From the NCBI GenBank assembly GCA_021396245.1, contig WNYE01000014.1, positions 418,550 through 482,549 of the forward strand: a DNA stretch of 64,000 nucleotides, given 5' to 3'. The DNA comes from Sporothrix humicola (lineage: Eukaryota > Ascomycota > Sordariomycetes > Ophiostomatales > Ophiostomataceae). Shown here in pieces: positions 48,891 to 59,814 of this stretch. The notes beneath the pieces were generated by a model that searched no databases, was not told the origin of the DNA, and worked only from the letters and a program-made list of their open reading frames with translations. The position numbers were made by a program, and so were the translations under genes. Numbering within the stretch: the stretch's first letter is position 1; each line of letters opens with the position of its first letter.

Positions 48891-51800
48891 ATGGACACCA
48901 AGGAGGACGAGGGCACAAGTCAGGGGCCCATCGCATCCCCAGCTCCCACAGCACGCGGCAAGCAACGGGCGGCGCCCGACTCGGAGGCAACATCGTCTGC
49001 CCCGCCTCAGAGCCAGGTGTCCAAACGGCGACGCGGTATTGGCGTGGTGACCCCCAACGCCTGCAACGAGTGCCGTAAAAAGCGCGTTAAGGTAAGCCCA
49101 CCTTTTCCAGACACACAATATCTCTGAGCTCCTCTAACGACTTGAGTGCGACGGACGACGGCCATGCGCTCGGTGTCGCGTCCAAAAGGACGTCGAGTGT
49201 ATATACGAACTACCGGTTCGCCAGTCCAAGGAAGATCTCCGCAGCGAGATTGAGAATCTGCGCCGGCGCCAACGGTCCAGCGATGCCGTGATTTCGGCGC
49301 TCAACCGCCCTGGGGTATGGGAGGATGTGCTGAACCGACTGCACAATGGCGAGACGGTGGACAGCATATCTGAGTGGATCGACACGGGCGCGCCACATGG
49401 CAGTGCCGGTGCCTCTACATCAGCATCCATGCAATCCATGCATTCCATGCAACAACATCAACAGTCTGTCGGCTCGGCTTCGGCCTCGGCAGCATCCCAG
49501 TTCCAGCGGCCACTACCGAGCGCGTTCCCCGGTGGCGAGGCCCCGACATACTCTCCCTTCTCCCCCAGTCTGCCGACCATGAGCCCCGGCATGCACGGTC
49601 AGTCCAGTGGTGCCGGCTCTGGCGGCCCCGGCTCAAGGCAGAGCATCAGCGAACATCACCAACAACACCAGCAACACCAGCAGCTTCAACACCAACAACA
49701 GCATCCGCAGCAACACCATTTGCAGCACCCGCAGCACCAGCAACACCCACACCACCAGCATCAGTCTCTCCACCAGCTTCAACAGCACCAACAGCACCAG
49801 TCCCACCTCCAGCAACACCACTCGCAGCAGCTTAACCAGCAGCACGGCAGCCCGTGGGGAGGCGATCCCTACTCGGCCACCAGCCAGGCACCTTCCACAC
49901 AGAGCGACTCGCGCAACGAATGGAACATGCCTCCCGAGTCACGTGTCGGATCCTGGGTCGAAGGCATTGGGCCTGACGACCGGTCTGGTTCCGGCACTGG
50001 TGGCGCCGGTGGAAGTGTAGCTGGCGCGCCCGTCGGTGGAGGCGGTGGCGGCTTGGGTGGCATGGGTTCCGGGGAGATGCCGCGGTACCGTGGCGTTGAC
50101 CAGATCTTGGCTCCGGCCCAGCCTGACCTAAAGTCCCCAACTACAACATGGACCGACATTTCGGAAGATCTTAACCTCGTCCAACACTTGTTAGCCCTCT
50201 ATTTCTGCTGGGAGTACCCGACGTTTGCATCCCTCAGCAAAGAGCATTTCTTGTATGATTTCCAAGACGGCCGCCAGCGGTACTGCTCACCCATTTTGGT
50301 TAACGCCCTGCTGGCCCTTGGCTGCCGCTTCTCTACGCAGCCCAACACCCGCGCCGACCCCGACAACCCCTACACCTCGGGCGACCACTTTTTCAAGGAG
50401 TGCCAGCGCCTGTTCTATTTGGAGGAGAACCACCACAGCTTGACCACGATCCAGGCGCTTGGCATCATGTCTATCAGAGAGGCAAGCTGCGGTCGTGACT
50501 CGGAGAGCTGGTATTATGCGGGACAGAGCATCCGGCTGGCCATTGAGATGGGCCTGCACCAGATCCGCAACGACGACGGCGACGAAGACGAGATTGCCGT
50601 CAAAGCCGCCACCTTTTGGGGCGCCTTTGCCCTGGACCAGTAAGTTTACAAGTTTTCTCCCTCAATCATTAAAATGTTGCCATCCATACTGACCCTCCAG
50701 CGCATGGTCTCTCGCCACCGGATCTCTCCCTCAGTGCTCCTGCTTCCCACTCCTTCCACCGAAACCCGCCATCATCGGCGACATCGAGGCCTCGCATTGG
50801 ATACCGTACACGGACGATGGTGCACCGCTGCAGCGGTCCTGCCAGCAACCGTCTAATGTGCGCTCCGTGTACAAGTGCTTCTGCGAACTCAGCGAGCTCG
50901 TCCACCAGTCTCTCTACATCCTCCATTCTCCCGGTCGCCCTCTGACCAGCCGCGACCTCCTCCACATCTACACCAAATACCTCAACTGGTACGACTCCAT
51001 CCCCGAAGTCCTGCGCCTCGGACACAACTTCACGCCGGCCGTCCTGTTCGCCCACATGTACTACCACTTTGCGATACTGCTCCTCTTCCGGCCGCTTATT
51101 AAGCTCCGCATCATCGGGTCCAGTATCATGCCCAAGGACGTGTGTCTACAGGCCGCCGATGCCATCCAGGGCCTGTTGCGGTCCTACTCTCAACTCTATA
51201 CCCTGCAGCGCACGCCGTCCTTTGTACCCTATTTTGTCCTTACCTCTTCCATCATGCACCTCGCCATTGGCGCTTCCACGTCGGCCGAAATGCCACCAGG
51301 GGGCGACATTGGTGCAGTCATGGCTACCAAGGGCTCTGCCGGTCTGGCCCGTCGTCCCAAGGAAGGCGATGATACCAGCATGCGCAGTGTGAGTGGCGGT
51401 GGAAGCAGTAGCAGCAGCGCCAGCAGTGCCGACAACAACACTGGGGGCAAGAGTGGTGGTGGTGATGGAAAAAAGGCACGCCACGGTGGGAATACCAGCG
51501 GCGCCTCGGGCAACTCGGGTGCCGGCAGTGGTAACAATGACAGCAGCAGCAGCAACAACAGCGCAAATTCGAGCCCAGGCCGCGGCCGCCAAAAGCTGGA
51601 CTCGCGCGTTGTCGACTCGATCAACCGTGGCATTGCCGATCTCACCGAGATGGTCCCCTGCCACCATTTCGCCGAGCAGGCCCTGAATATCCTGCGCTAC
51701 CTCGCCAAGAAATGGAACATTGACGTGCAAATTGCGCCCGTCACCAAATCGGCCAGCGGCGCCACCGTCGAAGACTCCGACAGCGACCGCGTCCTGCGCC

Positions 51801-52045
51801 CGCTCACGACCCGCCTCAACTTCTTCTCACCCAACCTCGAGGAGAGCGATTTTAACTGCACGTGGGGCGTGCTCGACGCGGGCGTGTCCAAGGGCTTCTT
51901 TACGGGCGGCAGCGCTGCCTCGGCGTCGCTGGCCAAGGCCGCCGACAATCTCGACAACCCGCTCTTCTGGCCGTTCCCTATGCAGGGACGTCCCGTGCTG
52001 CCGCTCGGGAAGAAGCTGGAAGAGGCCGGGTTTGCCCTGCTTTAG
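48891..52045 (+). CDS. Zn(II)2Cys6 transcription factor with fungal-specific middle domain, 1012 aa
   Basis: Exons 48891-49091, 49147-50639 and 50701-52045. Donors are GTAAGC and GTAAGT; phases fit. The first intron splits the DNA-binding domain directly before its third cysteine. Zinc cluster: C58-x2-C61-x6-C68-x5-C74-x2-C77-x7-C85, followed by a linker and a short coiled-coil-like segment (KEDLRSEIENLRRRQRS). Residues about 235-300 form a long His/Gln tract, and about 349-376 are Gly-rich. The fungal-specific transcription factor domain runs from about residue 409 (HLLALYFCWEYPTF) through GIMSIREASCGRDSESWYYAGQSIRLAIEMGLHQ, then HAWSLATGS. A Ser/Gly/Asn-rich insert occupies about 795-860. 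A nuclear regulator of unknown targets; the zinc-cluster sequence resembles a large group loosely named NirA-like, but I do not assign nitrate regulation. Confidence 0.92.
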
Positions 52046-52345
52046 CTTTTTTTGACAAGAGGGAAAAGTAATTTCGTCCCGAAAGGAAAGCAGGGCCTGG
52101 GGAGTTAACGTATACGAGTAACGACGTGGTTACAGTTAGAATATTAGAAAACCACTGTAAAAAAATGTCAAAATATAAATTTTTTGTATATGCGGCAGAA
52201 GACTTGGTAGAATTGTGATAATTACCCGTGAAGCAAAACAGTTAAAAAAAAAAAAAAAAAAATACCATTAGCAAAAGCGATTCGAAGCGAAACGAAAAGA
52301 TAAATCAAAAAGAACGAGTCGCAAAAAAAAAAAGACAAAAAATGA
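52046..52345. other. AT-rich 3' flank
   Basis: A/T-rich 3' flank of the transcription factor with a run of about 19 A ending near 52261 and a second A run near 52324. No gene seen. Confidence 0.6.
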
Positions 52346-52523
52346 TGTTCCTAGTGGGGTTCGAACCCACGACCTGTGCATTACTGTCATAGGAACAAAG
52401 TAGCTTTCGCCGCCTTGAGTCTATCTGGAGGACTGTTAGAAAATCGAGGTTTCTCCGCTTCCCAGTGGGGTAATTTTGGTTCAACTTACAAGAGCACCAT
52501 GCTAACCACTGCACCATAGGAAC
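52346..52523 (-). tRNA. tRNA-Thr (anticodon UGU) with a 105-nt intron, possibly aberrant
   Basis: Exons on the minus strand are 52487-52523 and 52346-52381 (including a discriminator A). Joined, they fold as a tRNA with acceptor stem GTTCCTA/TAGGAAC, D stem GTGC/GCAT, loop CTTGTAA with anticodon TGT, and T arm GTGGG-TTCGAAC-CCCAC. The interruption sits at the usual place, one base 3' of the anticodon. Two features are odd. The intron is about 105 nt, long for a nuclear tRNA intron. It also contains a second GTTCCTATG near its 3' end (about 52388-52397), identical to the tRNA 5' end. The anticodon stem has a T-T mismatch at its loop side (31-39). Internal promoter boxes are intact. Pseudogene status cannot be excluded. 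Confidence 0.75.
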
Positions 52524-54503
52524 GGATAATTTTGATAGTTTATCCGAGTCCCGCGGTATTTCCATTTATACAGTCTGGACCACCACGCGACGCAATCTTT
52601 TGAGTGTCGAGCTGCGCACCATCTAAAATACAGCGACTAAGGCCCCTGAAGATCACAACAATGAGAAAATCCATACAATTCAACAAGAAAATCGCCAATC
52701 AAGTTCTGTGAACAGTTGCAGTCATAATCTTTTTTTGATTAATCAAAATGTTTTTCTGCAAATTTATCATTGTAGTTCCCTTTCTCTAGCAATTTCATCT
52801 AAAGCTCCTGTTAACATGATAAAGTGATTTTAACATGAAAATATAAATGTTAATAACCGTATTTTGTTTTGAAAACAAACAAAAGAATAAAAATTATTTT
52901 TAGTTAGAAAACAGAGAAGGGAGAAAAAAAAAACAATATAAAAAAAATCCATGTCTTCCAAACCTAAACAAGTAAACGAGATCTTTTCTCACAAAACTTG
53001 GCTCGCGTGTATGCAGTCAGAGGGATCTAGGCCTACAAAAATGCATATTCTCACAGCCACTTGCCTGTTACCAGCATTTTCTTACTTTCTGACTTACACG
53101 ACGCCCAGGTAGATGCAGAACTGGCGGGCGTGATCACTTGTACGATGTACGCCTTACGACCTTGCGATATATTTGTCACCAATTCCATTTTCCATTCTGC
53201 AAGTAATATACAACCTTGCATATGCAGTATTGGCCGGTAGGAGTTTCATTCAATCCTGTACATTCTGCAGCCATGTTTTGACAGCTTTAATTCGCCGAAC
53301 ATCTGTAGATTCCCTGTGTATATCAGGGTTTTGTATACACACACTTTTCGGCAAACATGCGGAACAAGGGCGACAAGTACGACACTTGGGTCATATGGTT
53401 CTATTCCCGGAAACATGGAGAGAGACAAAAAGAGAGACAAGGCTCAAGGCTTCCACGCAGCCCCGGGGCCTCCGCCTGGGGCCGCTCACAGACTGTCGCG
53501 AACATTGCCACTCTCGGAAAGCGTGCCTGTTTAGGTGTTCTCTGTTCTCTGTTTCCTGTTTGTTGTGTGCCAGCTCCTTTCGGAGAAGAAAAGATCCTAT
53601 GGGAGTGAGCTGTAGTCGACGGCTGCGCCGATTACAATGGCAATAGTTCAGATGCGTGCCAAGCCCTGGGGTATGAAAGCATTTCCTCGGGAGTGGCGGA
53701 GAAGGGTGTGACGATCATAGCGGATGTGTCGATCAGGTCCTTTTGACTTTTGACTTTTTGACTTATTTTTAAGACCACGCGGAAGCATGTAGCCAGACAA
53801 TATCAAGACGGAGATCATGGGCAGGCACAAAAAAACACGAGTCCAAAAATGGGCTGCATATCGTGGCAAGCAAGTAAGCCTCTAGTTTCCCAGGCCACGC
53901 GGCAATAGCCGGGCTGTTGGAGGCATGGAAGCGTAGATGCTTGGAAGCTTGAGGGGGGGAGGTGAATGTGAGGTGAGGAGGATCGGGCACAGGAGGCGGA
54001 AGTAGTCGAAAGGCAAGAGGCGAGAAAGAAAGAAAAAGCGAGGGCCAAGGGGTTAAGAAGCGAGAAGGAGAAGGAGGAAAACAGAGGAAGGAGAAAAAAA
54101 GAAGTGTGTGACTTTTTAATGGAGGGGGCGTGCAGTAAATTTGACATCGTCAGGGGGGAGGCAATGAAGAAAAGAGGAAGAGGGAAAAAAACAGGGAATT
54201 CAAAAATATGCAGCGGAAGGATAAATCAGAAGTAGAAAAATAAGATTTAGGATGAGAGGCAGGAAGAGGAGGAAGAAAAGAGAGCATCGCCGAATGTCAG
54301 TGAGAATAAAAAACTGCATGCAGGCGGTAAGATATTGGGCCGTAGCCAAATGCAGAATGCAAAGTGCAAATGCAATGCAGACCTCTGGGCATCAGGTCTT
54401 AGGTTTTTGGTGTCTTGGTGTCTTGGGGCCTTGTGGCCTTGGCAGGGCTATGAGTGTTTACTGGAAGAGCCGAGGAGGATTGCAGACGACAGGACGAAAG
54501 ACG

Positions 54504-54524
54504 ACAAACGACAAACGACAAACG
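54504..54524 (+). repeat. ACAAACG tandem repeat, three copies
   Basis: Three contiguous 7-bp units with related flanking GACGAC sequence; non-coding. Confidence 0.85.
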
Positions 54525-54629
54525 ACGGTTAAGGGACGAACAGTCAGACGCATGTGTTTACGTTTGTGCTTGCTCCTACTCGCGATGCTTGTCTCAACGG
54601 GGTCTCACTGGATCCTGCCTGATGCATCT

Positions 54630-54657
54630 CAGCTTTCAGCTTTCAGCTTTCAGCTTT
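54630..54657 (+). repeat. CAGCTTT tandem repeat, four copies
   Basis: Four exact 7-bp units followed by a degenerate fifth (CGGCTTT); non-coding. Confidence 0.9.
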
Positions 54658-56321
54658 CGGCTTTTGCAATTGTTATTGCGTTGGGGTTCTTTTGATTTCC
54701 ATTAATGGTACAGAGTGCTGCTGTTATTTTTGACGTCCTCTTTGCCTTTTGTCTTTCGGGAGGCACTTTTTTGCCAAGACTTTTTTACGACCTGCATAAG
54801 AGGGGAGTCGAGGGAGTTGGGGGTGCAGAGGGTGCAGACCTGCGCGGAATCAACATCCTAGTTCCGCGCGGCATGCATTGCACATCTCTCTACCTTGGTT
54901 TGAGGGCCATGAATACTTTTGAGGATATCCCAGGCTGGAACGATAAATAGGCCGCAATTATTATTGACAAGGCTGATGAGGCGTCTTGTTTCTGTTTCTG
55001 TTTCTCTTTCTGTCACTGGGCTTTGCTCCGAGCCGAGCTGCGAACAGATGTGTCGTACTCGTATGTAATGTACGTTCAAGGATCTGGACATGGCGCTTGT
55101 TATGTTGCGTTTCTTTCTTTTTCTGTCATTTTTCCCAATCTATTTTCTTTTTTCATCCATCTTTCCCGTCGTGACTTATTTTTTTTGTTTCTTTTCTGCA
55201 GAGTACACGCGCACAAGCGTGACATGCGGAGCATTCCTCCGCGTGGGCTTCTTCTCTGGTTGTATTACTGTCTCTGTTTTGTACGACCCAAAGGCCGTGA
55301 TTTTGATTTCCGTCTCCTTAAAATATCCAAAAATGGCATGCTGCAGGGTGCGCAGCAGGTTGCAATCTGTGTTGGGATAGTGTTGGCTGTGTCAATGGTT
55401 GACAGTGTGTTGGATTTTGATTGTTGGATTGTCTGTTGGATTTGCCTGTTGGTTCAAGGTGCCAATACAATAATCCATTCTGCCAGTTTTGCATCTGCAG
55501 GGGTCAATGTGTACGTGGATTGACGGGTCAGAAGATCATCAATTTTTGCACATTATTAGCATTCAGTATTCAGTTTTGATATCGTTTTCTGTACTCCGTA
55601 CAAAAGTAGAAGTAATTCCCGCCAAGACTATCTCTGGGGTCTTTCGAGGACCTTGTCCATTCCTTCTCTAGCCTTTTTTGTATTCTTCTCTATTGATTTT
55701 CTGCTTTTTTTTTTTTTTTTTTTTTTTTTGGCGCCTTCTCTTTCTTTTTCTTCTTTTCCCTCGTTTCTCCAACAGATCATGCAGGCCATGCACGGCATGC
55801 CCTAGACCGACCTTGAGCTGCAAGGCCAGGCCTGACAAACGGGTCCGTCGTTTTTTGAACATCAAAAGCAGGCGTAGGCCAACAGGGGCGCTGTATATAT
55901 CACTTATTTACATCTCCTTCATCTCGCTGTATATATTTAGAACGCGTTCTGCCCTAAAACAGCATATCTTATAACGATGTTAGTGCTGCCGTACTGCCGA
56001 ATCATTGATGCTATCGACGATGACGAATTGTCTCATCGTCTAATCGTCTCATTGTTTCGTTATCATGATATCTTCTTGTCCCCCATCTCAATCTTGACTC
56101 GTGTGTTTCTCCACGAATGTCCCGCTTCCTCCCAGGAACTAGAGTGTAAAACCTGCAATCCTCAAACCACCATCTCCTGCGACTCCGTGCCATGGTTCAT
56201 TCCGAACGAGTTTGTCATTTGTGAGTTCTGGGCTGGTCAGATCAGACAGCACTTTTCCACGATTGAATTTCTTTTTTCGCTATCAGCCTTGTGATGGTCT
56301 TCAGTGATCCTCTTTCTTTTC

Positions 56322-56370
56322 ACACTTTTTACACTTTTTACACTTTTTACACTTTTTACACTTTTTACAC
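56322..56370 (+). repeat. ACACTTTTT tandem repeat, five copies
   Basis: Five exact 9-bp units followed by a partial sixth. It would encode a periodic peptide on either strand but sits in no supported gene. Confidence 0.9.
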
Positions 56371-58542
56371 TTCTCTTGCTGCCAGGCCTTGTCTTTTGTC
56401 GCACAATCACACGTTGTGCAGGATTTGTGTGAATGAAATGTGCCCATTGACAGGACCTAGACAAGTGAATGACCTAATATCTCGACCCAAAAGTCAACCA
56501 AAAGTTGACCGAATGTCTTGGAAGACTGAAAGCGAATATGTTCAAGACGCCCTACAAAAAGACGAAAACGGGCGATTGCATCGTGCTGCCTACGCGAATG
56601 CAACGGTGGCGTGGTTCTCTCTGGGATTTGCATCTGGGCATTTGTCTCGTTTTTCGTTTTTTTGTTGTCGTCTTGATCCTCACCTTCTCACTGTCTGCTC
56701 GTTTCTTCTTGCCCTTTTTTTTTTTTTTTCATTTTCTCGTATTGCCCTTTTTGAATTCTCCTCATAATTCCCCTCCCATTTCATACCTTCTGCCCTTTTT
56801 ACTCCCCTCTTACCTGTCACATAATCTTGGCCAGAGCTGGGTTGCACCCTTGCTCTTGGCATCGTGACCGATTTCAGCCCTCTGCATGTCTCAAAAGCAC
56901 ACACCTCTACCTCTCCGCACACCGTTTTGTGCTTTTGGTGTTTTTGTGTTTTGTGCACACCCCTAGCAGAAGAGCTTTTCATAGAGTGCACATCGTAGAG
57001 CCCCTGTCTGTCATTCTGACCGTTCTTTGTCTGACCTTTCCCCTCTTTCAGCTTTCGTCACAATCTCCATAACTCACATCGATTGATGCCCAGACTCATG
57101 CAAAAGATGATCACATTTTTTAGACTGCTGTACCTGTTTGCTTGGTACCATGTTTGTGGTATTTTGTATTCTGCGAGTGGCTGCCCCATCGGTCTCTCGC
57201 CGGTGAGGTCGAAGCACACCGCCCGGCAGCAGAGGCGGCAGCAAAGTGTGGCAGTGGACTCTGGGCATTTGGATTTTTTGGGTCTTGGGATTCTTGGGAT
57301 TTTGGGATCTCCCAAGATGTGGTACGAAAGCAGGCTGCTGTGCCCTTGGCATATGTCTTGGCTTTCTTGCTTGCCCAACAGATCATGCTTGTTCAATTCC
57401 CGAAGGGATAATGGCTGGCCGTGAGTCAAGGTCTGTCAGAAACGACGACACATTGTAGAATTGTGTGTTTTGGGAGCTTGGGTATCAGAGCTGTGGCATA
57501 GTTTCATTGATACTGTTTGACTGTGGCGTTTCTCGGAAAGGCAGCAACTGTGATAGTGAAAAAGTCATATCGTCGCACGCAGACACGTTTAGTCACCAGC
57601 TCTAGACTCTGGCGGCGCAGCACAGCTGCTGACTTTGCTGACTTTGCCGCCAACCTTGGGACTTTTGGGCGTAACAATATATGTATGAGGCTGGGTCTGG
57701 TTAGAGAATGATTGCCCATCTTGGAACCAACAGGCAAAGAGACAAAACATATTGAGCGGATATTGAACAGGACCTGGGGCAAGCTGGGCGAGCTAATTGC
57801 TGTAAACTGCCTTCTGTCTTGTTGTGGCACGACGGCATCCTTTGCTGTCGAGCAAGGTTCAAGGTTTGAGCCAAGGCTGTAGGGATCATGGCTGAGAGGG
57901 GTGGCTCTAGCAAGATGATCTTCGTTTGTGCGTTTGTGCGTTTGTGGGGATGTTTTGTGCACGAAAAGAAGAAATAAGAAAAAGTTTGAAAATCGTAAAA
58001 GCGCACAAGGAAAAAACGTGGAAAACGTGGACATGTGGCCGCCGAATCCGCCAAGACACGGCCATGGTTCGGGCGCATCGGGCACTCTGGGCTGGAAAAT
58101 AATATAAGTAGGATGGACATACATGTAGGATGGAGAAATAAGGAATAAGAGTAGATTAAGTCCAACGGGGCGTAGAAGGTACAAAAATATTAGAGTATGT
58201 CGTACATTGTTTCAGGCTGTGTGCGAAGTAAAAAGGAAAGCAAGAGAAACCAGTCGACGCAAGAGTATCCAAAATAAGTAGGGCTTGCAAGATCCGAGAT
58301 CCAAAATGATCAGAACACCTGACGACATAGAGGACTGTCTATGCGTGTATCTGACAGTCATCCAAATAAATAGTAGACAAAATAAAGCACGATAACAAAA
58401 GAAATGATTATTAAAATTGTAAGATGAGCACCAAACAAAAAATTCGGACATAATTTCATTTCCAAAATGAAAAGATAAAAAGACAACCAAGAAAAAGAAC
58501 ATGGTGTAGTTGACGGCCCGTCACTCAGGAAGCCAGTAAGTC

Positions 58543-59814
58543 CTAGGACTCCATATGGAAGACTTCCTTTGACACACACGGCTTGGTGACGAGATCCAAA
58601 ACGGGTGGCAGCCAGAAGGACGTGTTCTTCCAGACCGGCAAGATATGTGTCTGGCTGTCGTTGTCTCGGATGTCCTTGTAGAACTGGGCAGCCTCGGGCG
58701 TCAACGACCGCTCAAAGCTTTCATAGTCCATGCCCTGGCGAGAGTTGCCAAATGTGTAGACGACACTGTTGAGGCTGTTTTGAAGCTCGACTTGCAGCGA
58801 GCGGTTCTACAAATTGTCAGCAGACTGTAAACAGATGTAGGATAGTGAAAAAGAACCTACCTTTGTGTTGTTCTGGTCGTCACGACGCTGCTTGTCGATG
58901 AGCACCCAGATGGTGCCTTCGACCAGGATGCGGAGGGCCACGTAGGCAACATGGGTGTTGGTGACGTTGGCCGACGTGAGGCGTTTGAGAAGCAAGGCGC
59001 CGCCGCTGCCAAAGAGATCGCTGAGCAGCTCGGCGAGGAATCGTGACAGCATGACATCACACTGTGCAGTGATCATGCGTGGCAGAGGGGACTGGCCGGG
59101 CATCGAGGTGGCATCTTGGGGCAGTGGCTCGATGCCGAGCCGTGCCGGCCCCGTGATGAAGCCAGACAATGTCTTTTGGACTAGAGGAACAAGCAGGGTC
59201 AGAATGGCTTCATATCTTTGCCCAAGGTGGTGTGTTGTCTTACATCTACCAAAGTCATATTGGAGTAACAGCTCGAGTTCGGGTGCCTGAGAGACGCGGG
59301 CGTATATATTAGTAAGACGGATTCTCACTTTGCCCGAGATGGGAATCCTATATTCTGACATCTCATCTTTTCTCCCCCTCTCCATCTAAAAACAGCGTAG
59401 GATTCAAAAGGAGACACTTACAATGCCGGCGTCGATCAGGCGCAGAGCCTCCTGGTGGGCACGTCCTTGGGTCGCTGCCCACGAGCAAGCTTGGCGTGGG
59501 ATCTGGACGCGGATTAGACGGAGATACGCTGACGGGTCAATGAGACCATACGATGGTAGATTGATCCATTGGTGGTTGCCGTTTGCGTCTGTGTACCGAC
59601 GACCCGTCACGTCACCATAGCGTGGGACGAACTCGCGGACGTAGATGGACGTCTGTAAAGACGTGCCATTGGAAAAGACAATCTTGACAGGCTCTGAACC
59701 GCTCTTCCAGTCACACTCGTCGATGATGGGCTGTTCGTCTTCCTTGAACCGTGTGGTCAGGTCAAGGCCACCGACACGGTGGAACACAATGCAATCGTGG
59801 TTGAGGAGACGCAT
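58543..59814 (-). CDS. conserved-looking protein of unknown function, 339 aa, 4 exons
   Basis: Proposed exons are 59422-59814, 59244-59286, 58861-59180 and 58543-58806. Introns have donors GTAAGT, GTAAGA and GTAGGT; ACTAAT and CTGAC branch sites precede the first two acceptors. The join reads RLIDAGI|APELELLLQYDFGRF|QKTLSGFITGP. The second intron is 63 nt and open in frame, so a retained form would add 21 residues. An alternative first acceptor at 59386 would insert a Met-containing segment of 33 residues, but the branch-site position favours the one used. The product is a soluble, mixed-charge protein with no signal peptide. A helical region with LSRFLAELLSDLFGSGGALLLKRL and a moderately hydrophobic segment, VAYVALRILVEGTIWVLI, are the only notable stretches. 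I do not recognise the family. Confidence 0.78.

Larger units (their letters stand above)
52524..58542. other. 6-kb gene-poor, low-complexity stretch
   Basis: No recognisable gene. The first kilobase is strongly AT-rich. Short tandem arrays of 7-9 bp units occur at 54504-54524 (ACAAACG), 54630-54657 (CAGCTTT) and 56322-56370 (ACACTTTTT). T runs occur near 55709 and 56720. Copies of TACTCCGTA lie at 55592-55600. Open frames are short, overlapping and composed of low-complexity codons. Confidence 0.5.

Noticed and set aside
49640..49850. Apparent CAN-type microsatellite or CRISPR-like periodicity
   Set aside because: It is in frame within the transcription factor and encodes its His/Gln tract; no spacers or repeats of CRISPR type exist.
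53350..53430. T-arm-like sequence GGTTCTATTCCCGGAA
   Set aside because: No matching acceptor, D or anticodon stems could be found around it, so it is not a tRNA.
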